DNA of 64,000 nucleotides from Candidatus Cloacimonadota bacterium (GCA_020532545.1 JAJBAW010000002.1:35143-99142), one strand, 5' to 3'. Positions 1 to 11,341 are shown, numbered from the stretch's first letter. The notes: generated by a model from the sequence alone, not told the origin. A program made the numbers and translations.

Positions 1-470
1 TGCAAAAGATGCTCAATAAGAGCCTGGAAGATATCGCGAAGACCAAGATGGACCTGGTGGATAGCTCTGTGATCGACCTCCGGGTGGAGGGCGAGATAGC
101 AGCCGGAAATCCGGTGGAAAGTCGTCCCTATTTTACCGATACCATCTCCATCCGCAAAGGGCAGCTCAAGGGCGATCCCAATCAGTTCATCAGTTTGCGG
201 GTGAATGGCCGCAGCATGGAACCCTCTCTGCACCATAACGATGTGGTGATTATCTCCAAGTGCAGCGACTGGAAAAAGCTCTCAGGAAAAATCTGCGCCG
301 TGCGCATAGATGGTGCCATCACCTTGAAAATGATGACCCTGGATCAGAATACGCAGACCGTGGTGCTGCTGCCGATCAATGAGGATTTCGATCCCATCCT
401 GGTCAAAGCGAACGAGCACAACGATCTTACTCTGATCGGTAATCTGGCGTCTTTGTATCGGAAGTATTAA
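1..470 (+). CDS. LexA/S24-type self-cleaving repressor, 3' part
   Basis: The reading frame is open to the left edge, so the N-terminal DNA-binding part lies outside the window and the ATG at 9 is probably internal. What is visible is a peptidase S24 (LexA/CI C-terminal) domain. It has an Ala-Ala-Gly segment (EIAAGNPV) that resembles the Ala-Gly autocleavage site. The Ser of NGRSMEPSL fits the nucleophile, and the Lys in GAITLKMM fits the general base of the Ser-Lys dyad. Proteins of this type repress SOS or prophage genes and cleave themselves when RecA filaments form. Whether this is LexA itself or an XRE-type phage/stress repressor depends on the missing N-terminus. It ends about 215 bp before kamD and is probably not in the same operon. 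Confidence 0.75.
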   Translation, partial: QKMLNKSLEDIAKTKMDLVDSSVIDLRVEGEIAAGNPVESRPYFTDTISIRKGQLKGDPNQFISLRVNGRSMEPSLHHNDVVIISKCSDWKKLSGKICAVRIDGAITLKMMTLDQNTQTVVLLPINEDFDPILVKANEHNDLTLIGNLASLYRKY

Positions 471-684
471 GGGAATCTAATACACATAGCAGCCAGGCGT
501 TTAAGCCTGTTTTGCGGAGGGTATTGTCTGGGACAGAGGACAGGTCTGCCTCTTTATGGATACAAATAGTTGCAAATCTCCACGAGAGCAGGTCTCTATC
601 CCTGTTTAGGGGATTTATCTTGACCAAATGAGCCATAGCAAAAAGCTCGTGAACTAAGAAAATAACATAATATTTGGAGTGTAA

Positions 685-2241
685 ATGCTTAAACTCGATT
701 TAGATAACAATCTGGTAAGTCGCGCCAGAGCAGCCGCTACAAAGATCAGTTCAGACTTTGACTGGCTGTTCAATGGCTACAGTTCTGTCACCATTGAGCG
801 CACGGTTTTACGGCTGATGGGCATCGATGGAGCTACCGAAGACGGCAAGCCTCTGCCCAATCTGCTGGTTGATCAATTGCAGAGCGCGGGTGCCTTGCAC
901 AAAGGCGCCGCAATCTGGGTGGCTAATGCCATGCATCACAAGTCGCTGACTGCTCAAGAAGTGGCAGATAGCGTTACCCGTGGAGAGCTTCAGCTCACGG
1001 CATTGCCTCTGGCAGAACCTGGGGTGCTCTATAACCTGCTTTCCGCTTTAAGTGAAAAGATGTTGGGGCAGATCAAAGCGCAAAAAGCGCAACGGGAAGG
1101 ATATTTTGAGAAATACGGACCCCGCCGGAAGCCCGCCATCTATGTGATCGTGGCCACCGGGAATATCTATGAAGACCTCACTCAGGCCAGAGCCGCAGCC
1201 CGTGAAGGCGCGGACATCATCGCCGTGATCCGCTCCACCGCTCAATCGCTGCTGGATTATGTGCCCTATGGCGCTACACTGGTAGGTTTTGGCGGAACTT
1301 ATGCCACTCAGGAAAACTTTCGCATCATGCGCAAAGGACTGGATGAAGTCTCTGAAGAATTGGGGCGCTATATCAGTCTAACGAACTACGCTTCAGGTCT
1401 TTGCATGCCGGAGATCGCCGCGATGGGAGCCATCGAAAGGCTGGATCTCATGCTCAACGATGCCATGTACGGTATCCTCTTTCGGGATATCAACCCCAAA
1501 CGCACCCTTTTGGACCAATACTTTGCCCGTATGATCAATGCCTTTGCCGGCATCGAGATTCAGACCGGAGAGGACAATTATCTCACCACTTCAGATGCCA
1601 TCGAAAAGGCCTATACGGTGACCGCCTCCCAATTGCTCAATGAAAGCTTTGCCCTCAAAAGCGGCGTAAAGCCTGATAAAATGGGGCTGGGACATGCCTA
1701 TGAAATCGATCCTGAAAAGGAAAACAGCTTTACCTACGAACTGGCTCATGCCATGCTCACCAGGCAGCTTTTCCCCGATGCACCGGTCAAATATATGCCG
1801 CCCACCAAGTTTGCCAGCGGGAATATCTACAAAACCCATCTCATGGACGCGATGTTCAACTTTGTGGGGCAACTCACCGGACAAGGCGTGCAACTTTTGG
1901 GCATGATGACCGAGGCTATCCACACTCCGCATCTGGTGGATCGCTCGCTCGCCATCGAAAATGCAGAATACATCTTCCGCGCCGTCAAGGACTTGGGAGA
2001 CAGCCTGCAGCTCAGCCCGGATAGTTTTATCAACCGCCGGGCAAATTCGGTGCTGCTGGAAGCTACGGAATTCCTGGAGAAAGTGGCCGCTGAAGGAATG
2101 TTCTCTGCCATGGCTGCTGGCGATTTTGCCGAAATCAAGCGTCCGGAAAATGGCGGTAAGGGCTTGGATGGCGTCTTTGAGCGCGATCCTGATTACTTCA
2201 ATCCCTTTATGGAGCAAATGAAAAAGGAGCTGGGACTATGA
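685..2241 (+). CDS. kamD: D-lysine/L-beta-lysine 5,6-aminomutase, alpha subunit
   Basis: This 518-aa protein matches the large (alpha) subunit of lysine 5,6-aminomutase. The enzyme is adenosylcobalamin- and PLP-dependent and moves the terminal amino group from C6 to C5 during lysine fermentation to acetate and butyrate. The length is normal for KamD, and family stretches such as YGPRRKPAIYVIVATGN and YMPPTKFASGNIY are present. The ATG at 685 follows a GGAG-like site (TTTGGAGTG). Its stop overlaps the start of kamE by four bases, as expected for subunits made in equal amounts. The other lysine-pathway genes (kamA, kdd, kce, kal) are not in this window. I see no cobalamin riboswitch in the 214 bp upstream. 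Confidence 0.95.
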   Translation: MLKLDLDNNLVSRARAAATKISSDFDWLFNGYSSVTIERTVLRLMGIDGATEDGKPLPNLLVDQLQSAGALHKGAAIWVANAMHHKSLTAQEVADSVTRGELQLTALPLAEPGVLYNLLSALSEKMLGQIKAQKAQREGYFEKYGPRRKPAIYVIVATGNIYEDLTQARAAAREGADIIAVIRSTAQSLLDYVPYGATLVGFGGTYATQENFRIMRKGLDEVSEELGRYISLTNYASGLCMPEIAAMGAIERLDLMLNDAMYGILFRDINPKRTLLDQYFARMINAFAGIEIQTGEDNYLTTSDAIEKAYTVTASQLLNESFALKSGVKPDKMGLGHAYEIDPEKENSFTYELAHAMLTRQLFPDAPVKYMPPTKFASGNIYKTHLMDAMFNFVGQLTGQGVQLLGMMTEAIHTPHLVDRSLAIENAEYIFRAVKDLGDSLQLSPDSFINRRANSVLLEATEFLEKVAAEGMFSAMAAGDFAEIKRPENGGKGLDGVFERDPDYFNPFMEQMKKELGL

Positions 2242-2971
2242 CTCACATTGTAAAACCTTATGGCGACACCTTAAACGACGGCAAAGTCCAGCTTTCCTTT
2301 GCCCTACCCGTCCTGACCGATGCCCACGGCAAAGAAGCGGCCCGCGTGCTGATCCTTTCCATGGGTTTTGATGAAGCCGAAATCACCTGTATGCGCGATC
2401 TGGGCGAAGGCTTTACGCATTTCATCGCCTATGCCAGCACTTCCGCAAGTGTCGATACCTCCAAGATCAAGGTCAAAGTGGTGGAGACTCCGGTGATGGA
2501 AATGGAAGAGACCGATCTGTATATAGCAGAGCATCTTGGGCGTGAAATCACGATCGTGGGTGCTTGCATCGAAAGCGATGCGCACACGGTAGGTATCGAT
2601 GCCATCATGAATATGAAGGGCTACAATCACCGGTTTGGACTGGAGCGCTATCAAAGCTTTAACGCCGTAAACATGGGCGCACAAGTGGCTTCGGAAGATC
2701 TTCTGGCCAAAGCGCGCGAACTTTCTGCAGACGTGATCCTGGTCTCGCAGGTGGTTACTCAGAAGAATATCCATATCCAAAACCTCACCCGCCTCATCGA
2801 ACTCGCCGAAGCTGAAGGGCTCAGAGACAAGATGCTCTTCATCTGCGGAGGACCCCGGATTTCGCATGAATTGGCCATAGAATTGGGCTACGATGCCGGC
2901 TTTGGCACAGGCACCTATTCCACAGATGTGGCATCATATATCGCCATCACTTTGAGCAAGAAGCAGGCTGA

Positions 2972-2975
<4 letters not shown>
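2238..2975 (+). CDS. kamE: D-lysine/L-beta-lysine 5,6-aminomutase, beta (B12-binding) subunit
   Basis: This is the 245-aa small subunit of lysine 5,6-aminomutase. It carries the base-off cobalamin motif D-x-H-x-x-G as SDAHTVGID, with His116 as the expected lower cobalt ligand. Lys127 in MNMKGY lies 11 residues later. That is the same spacing as His133 and the PLP-binding Lys144 in the Clostridium sticklandii enzyme, so Lys127 is the likely internal aldimine. The C-terminal half has the Rossmann-like B12 fold ending in GYDAGFGTGTYS. The gene overlaps kamD at its start and rseP at its end by ATGA junctions, so the three are almost certainly co-transcribed. Confidence 0.95.
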
Positions 2976-5390
<2,415 letters not shown>

Positions 5391-5404
5391 AGAGCCTATC
5401 TGGA

Positions 5405-6760
5405 ATGAATAAAGCTAAGTTATATTGGCTGCTGGTTTTTGCCTTAAGCTTTGCCCTCCTCGTGGCAGAAGAAGCTCCGCGCAATCTGGCCCTCACAGAA
5501 AATCCTCCCTTGGTCCCCATCGAAATGAAACGCCCGGGCTATTGGATCTCCAGGCATGCCAGTCCAGACAGCATCATGATGGATGCCGCCGCCATTGCAG
5601 CTTTCAATACCCAGGTTGTGCGCAAAGGTGGGGTCTCACAACTGGGTGAACAGCCGCTTTCCATGAATGAAAAGAGCCTCAACAAGGCCATCGACGAATG
5701 CTACACCATGATCCGCAATACCGGCAAATTCGATGCCCAGGGAACCCATCTCCAGAAGAGCTTTTGGAAGGAGCTGGAAACCACGCTCAACAAAGGCGCC
5801 ATCAAACCCCGCAATCCATCCCGCTTTGGCTTCCCCATCCGCTTTAGCAATCAGCGCCTGGCCCCCTACTCAGGCATCATCAGCTCCGACTATCTGGATA
5901 ATGAATTTGACGCCCTGCAAAATAGCGGCTACGACATCGCGGAACCCCTGATCATCAGGCATGAATCCACCGATGGAAAGTGGTATTTTGCTAACGGTCG
6001 CACTTCTATGGGCTGGTTTTTGAAAGAAGACATCGCGCTGATGGATTGGGAGAGCTGGCTGCGCTATCAGCAAAGCCGGGATTTCATCGTCACCACCAGT
6101 GACAAGAGTGATCTGTATCGGGATGCAGCCCGCACGGACTTCTGGGGACTGATCCGGATGGGAAACCGCTTGCCGTGGGTCTCCGAAACTGCTGATTGCT
6201 ATGAAGTTTTGCTGCCAGGAGCTGAGGGCAAGACTGTCTTTATCTCAAAAAAGGATGCTCATTACGGATATCTCCCCTATACTGCCAGAAACGTCTATGA
6301 ACTTGGCCTGGGCGCTCTCAATGCACCCTACGGCTGGGGAGATCTCAATGCAGAATACGATTGCTCCGGCCTGATCAAGCAAGTCTATCAATGCATGGGC
6401 ATCTATCTCCCGCGCAATGGCAGTGCGCAATATGCAGTTGGCTCTGCGATACATGTATTTGATGGCACAGAAGAGGCCCTGCAAAAAGAAGAAATCATCG
6501 CCCAAATCGCCATCCCGGCCGCTACTATGCTGAGATTCCCGGGGCATATCATGTTATATCTGGGCTCGGTGGATGGCAAAAGCTATGTCCTGCAAGCAAT
6601 CTGGGGAGTCAGAATCCCTGCTGTGGACGGCCAGGACAAGGATCAGGTGATCGCTGCAAACCGTACCCTGGTAAGCGATTTGTCCCTGGGACAGTACAGC
6701 AAAAAAGGCAGTCTGCTCCACAGAATCACCAGCCTTTCCCGGATTATGTATGATAAATAA
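5405..6760 (+). CDS. exported NlpC/P60 peptidoglycan hydrolase with SH3-type domains
   Basis: I chose the ATG at 5405 over the TTG at 5387 that overlaps the tgt stop, because it gives a clean signal peptide (MNKAKLYWLLVFALSFALLVA) straight away. The protein (451 aa) resembles SH3-containing NlpC/P60 proteins. It has an N-terminal helical region, then two SH3-like segments (around residues 140-290), then a C-terminal cysteine peptidase domain. The nucleophile is in YDCSGLI (Cys320) and the catalytic His is in FPGHIMLYLG (His381). Such enzymes cut gamma-D-glutamyl-diaminopimelate stem peptides in the periplasm for cell-wall recycling or remodelling. The substrate is inferred from the family. 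Confidence 0.88.
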   Translation: MNKAKLYWLLVFALSFALLVAEEAPRNLALTENPPLVPIEMKRPGYWISRHASPDSIMMDAAAIAAFNTQVVRKGGVSQLGEQPLSMNEKSLNKAIDECYTMIRNTGKFDAQGTHLQKSFWKELETTLNKGAIKPRNPSRFGFPIRFSNQRLAPYSGIISSDYLDNEFDALQNSGYDIAEPLIIRHESTDGKWYFANGRTSMGWFLKEDIALMDWESWLRYQQSRDFIVTTSDKSDLYRDAARTDFWGLIRMGNRLPWVSETADCYEVLLPGAEGKTVFISKKDAHYGYLPYTARNVYELGLGALNAPYGWGDLNAEYDCSGLIKQVYQCMGIYLPRNGSAQYAVGSAIHVFDGTEEALQKEEIIAQIAIPAATMLRFPGHIMLYLGSVDGKSYVLQAIWGVRIPAVDGQDKDQVIAANRTLVSDLSLGQYSKKGSLLHRITSLSRIMYDK

Positions 6761-6770
6761 GGAGTCTTTG

Positions 6771-7622
6771 ATGTACAAACGTATTGCCCTTACCGTGGTA
6801 GTTTTCCTGCTCGTGATTGCGGCACTTTTGGGGATAAAATCGCCCCGGACCCATATCCTCGAGACCGATAGAGTGCTAGAAGCTTCCGGCATCGCCCACA
6901 GCTTGATTAATGAGAATGTACTCTATACCCACAACGATTCTGGTAATAAACCCTCTGTCTTTGCGATCGATACCGATGGCAAACTGCTGGCAGAAATCGT
7001 GATTGAGGGGGCCACAAACCGGGATTGGGAAGACATCGCCACAGCCATCGATCCCCTAGACGGCAAAGCCTATATCTACATCGGTGAGATCGGTGATAAT
7101 AGCGCAAGACACCCTTCAGTCAAGGTTTACCGAGCCCCCGAGCCCAGCCTTAGCAAGGCGGATTCCATCTATCATGTCAGTGCGATCCAGACCTACAGCA
7201 TCGTCTATGAAGATGGGCCACGAGACGCAGAAGCGCTATTTATCGAGCCTAAAACCGGTGATATCTATATCATCAGTAAACGCGAGGAACGTGTAGGCAT
7301 CTACCAGGTCTCATACCCACCATCCACCCTGAAAGTGAATACGGCTAAGAAGCTGGGCACCATGAACATGAGTTGGGTAACTGCTGCGGATATCAGCCCC
7401 GATGGCAAGTACATTCTGGTCAAGAATTACCCCGGCATCAGACGCTATAAAAAAGGCACGCGACGCAGTGTGCAAAAAGCTCTTTCCGGCAAAGGCAAAA
7501 GCCTGCCTTACAGCCTTGAGGCACAGGGAGAAGCAGTGTGCTTCGGGCCGAAGGGCAAGGGCTATTACACCCTCAGTGAAGCCAGTGGTGATGCACCGCA
7601 GATCCTTTATTATTATAAGTAA
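6771..7622 (+). CDS. exported or membrane-anchored protein, probable beta-propeller, function unknown
   Basis: An AAGGAG site lies 9 bases before the ATG at 6771, which is preferred over the in-frame ATG at 6750 that overlaps the preceding gene. The product (283 aa) starts with one hydrophobic segment (residues 5-21, rich in V, L and A) that is either a signal peptide or an anchor. The rest is blade-like, with motifs such as NDSGNKPSVFAID, IYIGEIGDNSARHP and DAEALFIEPKTGDIYIISK. These resemble the repeated strands of propeller proteins that are usually annotated as hypothetical. I see no catalytic motif. It is the last gene of the kamD run, and no clear terminator follows. Confidence 0.7.
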   Translation: MYKRIALTVVVFLLVIAALLGIKSPRTHILETDRVLEASGIAHSLINENVLYTHNDSGNKPSVFAIDTDGKLLAEIVIEGATNRDWEDIATAIDPLDGKAYIYIGEIGDNSARHPSVKVYRAPEPSLSKADSIYHVSAIQTYSIVYEDGPRDAEALFIEPKTGDIYIISKREERVGIYQVSYPPSTLKVNTAKKLGTMNMSWVTAADISPDGKYILVKNYPGIRRYKKGTRRSVQKALSGKGKSLPYSLEAQGEAVCFGPKGKGYYTLSEASGDAPQILYYYK

Positions 7623-7642
7623 TTAGCGAATAAAAAGCCTAA

Positions 7643-7790
7643 TCTGTGTGATCCGTGAGATCTGTGAGAGACTCTTTTCTCAAGCTCTGAAACCAGTCTA
7701 AACTCCTGCTAAAGCTATAGCATACACCGGCTAAAGCCAGCGTTACGGTTACGCCAATCCGCGTAATCCGCGTGATCTGCGTGAGATTCT
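7643..7790. repeat. degenerate 9-bp ATCCGCGTG-type repeats, two clusters
   Basis: Two short clusters (about 7643-7675 and 7757-7790) consist of near-tandem 9-mers of the form ATCyGyGTg or ATCyGyGAG, each leading into a run like GAGATTCTCTT. A third, more degenerate cluster (AATCCGTGTAAATCCGTTCG) is at about 11130-11165. They lie between the convergent ends of the kam run and the MFS gene. I see no coding potential. Confidence 0.5.
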
Positions 7791-7801
7791 CTTCACGAAC
7801 T

Positions 7802-9190
7802 CTAGTCTCGCTTTCCCACTCGAACTCTCCAACCAAAGACCCGGCTCATGGTATAAGCCAGAGCCTTCCTGAGCGGCACCGAGCGATATTCACGCACCAG
7901 TGCAAGAGGGATAAAGGCTCCCCAACGCGCCAAAGCCCCCACGCCAAAGACCACTTGCTCCGGATCCAGCACCCGAATGCCTATATCCAGGCTCCCGGGA
8001 TAAAAGATACCGCTAGCCAGGGTGGAACTCATCATAAATACCCCTACCACCGCCGCATAGATACCGCTATAAGCCTGCTCCCTGCGTTTGGGTGCGATCG
8101 AGAGCACAAAGTTGGTGGTGATGATCCCAGCTCCGGCCCACATGAATCCTGAGGATATGCCTTCGAACCAGAGGATTGAGTGATTCTGCGCACTCATAAA
8201 CAGCCAAAACAGCGGATTCAAGCCCCCCAAAAATACGCAGATCTTCATGGCAGTTTTATTGCCAAAACGGTCGATGAATTTACCCCAAAAGCCAAAGGAC
8301 AAGAGCGAGGTACCCATGTGCAAGGTATTGTAAAGCTGCACCTCAAAGAGCCCCATCTGTAGATTCTTCAGCATAAAAGGACCCCAAAAGGGACTGCCAA
8401 TTCCGGTGGCCAACATCCACCAGGAGCCGAAGATCAAAAGCAGCCGGAAGTTCTTATTCTGAAAAGGCTCACGGAAGACTTGGGCAAGGCTTTGATCTGA
8501 ATTATGTGCCCGCTTCCGCTCCGGCTGCAGAGCCAAAAAGGACAGGCCAATAATCCCCACAATAGAGGCAAAAACATAGACAAAAGCCAGGAACAGTGCC
8601 TGATTCTGGGGGACAAAAAAGCCCTCTGCACCCAGACGGGCAATATAGCTCTGCCCTCTTTCACCAGCTTCAAAGAGATCCACATGATAGCTGACCACAT
8701 AGCTCACGACGAGGCCGATGACAAGCAGAAATTGATTGCGCCGCGAGAAGAATCTACCCCGGATGCGCAGCGGAATCAGATCGCTGACCCAGGCAATCCA
8801 GATATTAGCTCCCGTGGCCTGAAAACCCGCGCTGAAAAAGAGCAGGGTCAGCATGAACCAAATCCCCTTCTGGTGAGAAGGGAAGAGCAGCGCCAGTCCC
8901 AAAAACAGGGTCAGAAAACGTCCAACAAAGGTAATCCAGATGCAGAGCCATTTCCGCTGGGAAACATGATGCGAAAACGCCACTCCCAGAGGCTGCCAGA
9001 TCGCGGAGATTTGACCGATAGCAGACAAAAAGCTGTATTGCAGAGGACTCGCACCCATCAAAACCATCAGTTTGGTGATGAAGCTGCTGCCGATCTGAGC
9101 CAGATTGCCATAAACCTGGGCAAAGGCTCCTTCCGTGATGGAACTGCGATACACCCGCCGGATCAGGCTACCGCGCTTTTTCTCTGACAT
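7802..9190 (-). CDS. major facilitator superfamily permease
   Basis: This 462-aa protein has about twelve hydrophobic segments and an MFS-like loop (WVSDLIPLRIRGRFFSRRNQF) between helices of the first half. It is typical in length for MFS. An N-terminal stretch of charged residues (MSEKKRGSLIRRVYR) precedes the first helix, and an AAGGAAG site lies upstream of the ATG. The substrate cannot be read from the sequence. It is a single gene, convergent with the kam run on one side and divergent from the AbiE pair on the other. Confidence 0.88.
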   Translation of the reverse strand: MSEKKRGSLIRRVYRSSITEGAFAQVYGNLAQIGSSFITKLMVLMGASPLQYSFLSAIGQISAIWQPLGVAFSHHVSQRKWLCIWITFVGRFLTLFLGLALLFPSHQKGIWFMLTLLFFSAGFQATGANIWIAWVSDLIPLRIRGRFFSRRNQFLLVIGLVVSYVVSYHVDLFEAGERGQSYIARLGAEGFFVPQNQALFLAFVYVFASIVGIIGLSFLALQPERKRAHNSDQSLAQVFREPFQNKNFRLLLIFGSWWMLATGIGSPFWGPFMLKNLQMGLFEVQLYNTLHMGTSLLSFGFWGKFIDRFGNKTAMKICVFLGGLNPLFWLFMSAQNHSILWFEGISSGFMWAGAGIITTNFVLSIAPKRREQAYSGIYAAVVGVFMMSSTLASGIFYPGSLDIGIRVLDPEQVVFGVGALARWGAFIPLALVREYRSVPLRKALAYTMSRVFGWRVRVGKRD

Positions 9191-9300
9191 CTGACTTCCT
9201 TATCCTATCATTTCTGATATCCTATGCTCAAAACAGCGGGTTTCTGTCCATACTTTTTTCTTCGAATACGCTTCTGCTTAGATTAGTCTACCCTGTTCGA

Positions 9301-9365
9301 TGTCGTGTAGATGACGCGTAGATAGTAGTAATAAATCCTCTTATCTACATGTCATATTCACGACA
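9301..9365. repeat. 65-bp palindromic element, copy A
   Basis: The element begins TGTCGTG and ends CACGACA. Its arms pair imperfectly (TAGATGACGCGTAGATA against TATCTACATGTCATATT) around a loop ending AATCCTCT. The same element, also exactly 65 bp and about 83% identical by hand count (54 of 65), is at 63119-63183, where the arms pair perfectly. Constant length with drift in the arms suggests a dispersed family, MITE- or REP-like. Confidence 0.75.
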
Positions 9366-9496
9366 AGCTATCCAGGAAGGACTTTGCAAGCCAAACTAAA
9401 TCCGTCCTATCCCTGTGACCATTAATCCTAAGTCTCACCCAAACTTGCAAATGAGCAGCATCTGTCAGGGCAGGCCGAAAAAAGCTTGACATAAAG

Positions 9497-9527
9497 CCAG
9501 CATGTTGACAAACTGTCCACATGCTGG
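9497..9527. promoter_or_regulatory. palindromic operator candidate of the AbiE pair
   Basis: Arms CCAGCATGTTGACA and TGTCCACATGCTGG (13 of 14 paired, 3-base spacer) sit directly before the abiEi ribosome site (GGAGG) and ATG. A TTGACA at 9486-9491 could be a -35 box. AbiEi antitoxins are known to bind inverted repeats in their own promoter, so this is a natural autoregulatory site; binding is inferred. Confidence 0.6.
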
Positions 9528-9534
9528 AGGTAAG

Positions 9535-10149
9535 ATGATAGCAGAATTAATGAAAGTGACTAAACAACCTTTTGATTACCAATATCTTTGCGGTTTGCTG
9601 AAAGATTTTAAGCACCCCCGTAATAAAATATCCAGCCTGATCAGCTCTGGAGAGTTAATTCCCCTCAAACGGGGCTTGTATATATTGAGCGAGCAATACA
9701 ACCAGCAAGTAATACCAGAAGTGATTGCGAATGCGCTATATGGCCCCTCCTATATCTCGAGCGATTATGCCTTGGCCTACTACGGCATGATACCGGAGCG
9801 CGCCTATAACATCAGCTCTGTTACAACCGGCAGAAAGAAGCTATATCATACCAAGGTTGGCACTTATAGTTATCGATCCCTGAAGCTTTCCTATTACCAA
9901 ATAGCTTACCATATCCAAAACAAAGAGGGCACAAACTTCCTGATTGCCACGCCGGAAAAGGCACTGTGCGACAAACTTTATTATTATCCTGTTCAACCAG
10001 GAATTGCAGAGCTTGATCAAGCTCTCAGCGAAGATTTGCGTATTGATCACATTGCCTTGCAAAGTCTAAAGGGCAGTCTGATTATGAAGATTGCTAAGAC
10101 CGCAAATTCCACCAATCTCAATCTCTTAAGTAAAATGGTAAAACAATGA
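9535..10149 (+). CDS. abiEi: AbiEi-type antitoxin / transcriptional regulator (type IV TA)
   Basis: I place the start at the ATG at 9535, eight bases after a GGAGG site. The ATG at 9502 lies inside the palindrome and is unlikely. The 204-aa protein has an N-terminal winged-helix segment with the KISSLISSGELIPLKRGLYIL pattern typical of AbiEi. The C-terminal domain follows, with SSDYALAYYGMIPE, SVTTGRKK and the ATPEKALCDKLYY motif of the family. AbiEi represses the operon and counteracts the toxin indirectly. Its stop overlaps the toxin start (ATGA), the usual arrangement. Base composition is lower in GC than the neighbours, which fits acquired DNA. Confidence 0.9.
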   Translation: MIAELMKVTKQPFDYQYLCGLLKDFKHPRNKISSLISSGELIPLKRGLYILSEQYNQQVIPEVIANALYGPSYISSDYALAYYGMIPERAYNISSVTTGRKKLYHTKVGTYSYRSLKLSYYQIAYHIQNKEGTNFLIATPEKALCDKLYYYPVQPGIAELDQALSEDLRIDHIALQSLKGSLIMKIAKTANSTNLNLLSKMVKQ

Positions 10150-11018
10150 TAAAGAATCAAGCCCTTACAACGCTTATAGAACGCCTTTCGCCAAAGACCA
10201 CGGCAGAATATAAACAGGCCCTGCTGGTCGCTATGCAGGAGATTTCTCTATTAGGCTTGTGGCGCAGCGGTTTCTTTGAGTATGCTGCTTTTTATGGTGG
10301 AACTGCGCTCAGTTTGTTTCACAGCCTTGACCGCTTCTCAGAAGACCTGGATTTTTCCTTGCTGAGGCCCCTGCCGGAATTCTCGCTAAGCGCTTTTCTG
10401 GCCGGAGTTCGCCAGGAGCTAAGAGCGTGGGGCATAGATGCAGATCTTGCTATGGTGCAGAAGACAAGCGGCAGCATACAAACAGCTAATATCAAGGCTA
10501 ATACCCGGTCTATAATGGCTTCTATTTCGCTTCCTGCCAATATGTTGAAAGGGTTTCACAGTGATGAGATAAGCCATGTGAAGTTTGAGCTAGACCCCTA
10601 TCCACCCTGTAGTTTCGCCACTGAGATGAAGTTCTTGCTGTCTCCCATACCCTTCACTGTTAAGCTTATGAGCCCCCCTGATCTCTATGCGGGGAAAATG
10701 CATGCGCTTCTGGCACGTAACTGGCAGAATCGCGTTAAGGGCCGGGATTGGTATGATTTTATCTGGTTTGTAAAGCATAAGATTCCGCTAAATCTACCTC
10801 ACCTCGAGGCACGTTTGAAGCAGAGCGGCCATCTGGATTATGAAGCTACATTAACGGTAAGTCAATTCTCCATAATCTTGCAAAAACGCATAAGAACAGT
10901 AGATTATGAGCAGGCAAAGCAGGATGTCTTAGCCTTTATCTTGGATCCACGTCAGTTGGAAAACTGGTCAGAGGAGCTCTTTGCTCAGCTTGCAGAGCTA
11001 ATAACCTTCCAAGAGTAA
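10146..11018 (+). CDS. abiEii: AbiEii-type nucleotidyltransferase toxin (type IV TA)
   Basis: This 290-aa protein of the DUF1814/AbiEii family is a nucleotidyltransferase-fold toxin. Members give abortive phage resistance or plasmid/chromosome stability by stopping growth. The motif GGTALSLFH at residues 51-59 is followed by DRFSEDLDFSLL, the GS-x-DxD equivalent. Later come KMHALLARNWQNRVKGRDWYDF, with the conserved Lys and KGRDxYD motif. All family motifs look intact, so it is probably active. It is translationally coupled to abiEi. No other defence gene is next to it. Confidence 0.9.
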   Translation: MIKNQALTTLIERLSPKTTAEYKQALLVAMQEISLLGLWRSGFFEYAAFYGGTALSLFHSLDRFSEDLDFSLLRPLPEFSLSAFLAGVRQELRAWGIDADLAMVQKTSGSIQTANIKANTRSIMASISLPANMLKGFHSDEISHVKFELDPYPPCSFATEMKFLLSPIPFTVKLMSPPDLYAGKMHALLARNWQNRVKGRDWYDFIWFVKHKIPLNLPHLEARLKQSGHLDYEATLTVSQFSIILQKRIRTVDYEQAKQDVLAFILDPRQLENWSEELFAQLAELITFQE

Positions 11019-11341
11019 TTATATAGTATCAAGTAATTCACCAAATCGTATCAATTTAGTTGCAAACGCCTGTTTTCATGTCGGCAGAGCCGCACAATCT
11101 TCGCAAACCCTCTAAACACATACAAGATAATCCGTGTAAATCCGTTCGCTCCGTACAATCCCTGAGACCATCAAATAGGAGCTATTCCAGATAATGGTCA
11201 AAAAGTTCTTGACAAGCAGATCGGCCTGGGTTTAACTGACACCAGATAGCTTATTAACTAATATCAAAGAACTTAATAAAACAATAATGAGCAATATCAG
11301 CTCTTTAACCAAGACCCAGAAACGGGAAGAAAGGAAAGAAT
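11019..11341. other. intergenic region upstream of the HTH-M29 gene
   Basis: This AT-rich spacer holds the third degenerate AATCCGTGTA-type repeat cluster (about 11130-11165) and a promoter candidate near 11209. I see no gene. Confidence 0.6.
11209..11237 (+). promoter_or_regulatory. sigma70-type promoter candidate
   Basis: A perfect TTGACA (11209-11214) is followed 17 bases later by the weak -10 TTAACT (11232-11237). It is the best promoter-like match in the spacer before the 11342 gene. Confidence 0.35.

Larger units (their letters stand above)
9191..9534. other. intergenic region between MFS gene and abiEi
   Basis: This divergent spacer carries the start signals of the MFS gene, one copy of a 65-bp palindromic element (9301-9365), and the AbiE operator candidate just before abiEi. 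I see no gene in it. Confidence 0.7.

Noticed and set aside
471..684. Cobalamin riboswitch upstream of kamD
   Set aside because: A riboswitch would suit a B12 enzyme, but I could not find the B12-box or its helices in these 214 bases. I see only a small AGGC/GCCT hairpin.
1591..2217. 208-aa minus-strand frame inside kamD
   Set aside because: It is the antisense shadow of a highly conserved enzyme gene, without a ribosome site.
9502..9534. Upstream ATG of the abiEi gene as true start
   Set aside because: It lies inside the palindromic operator candidate and lacks a ribosome site. The ATG at 9535 has GGAGG at the right distance.
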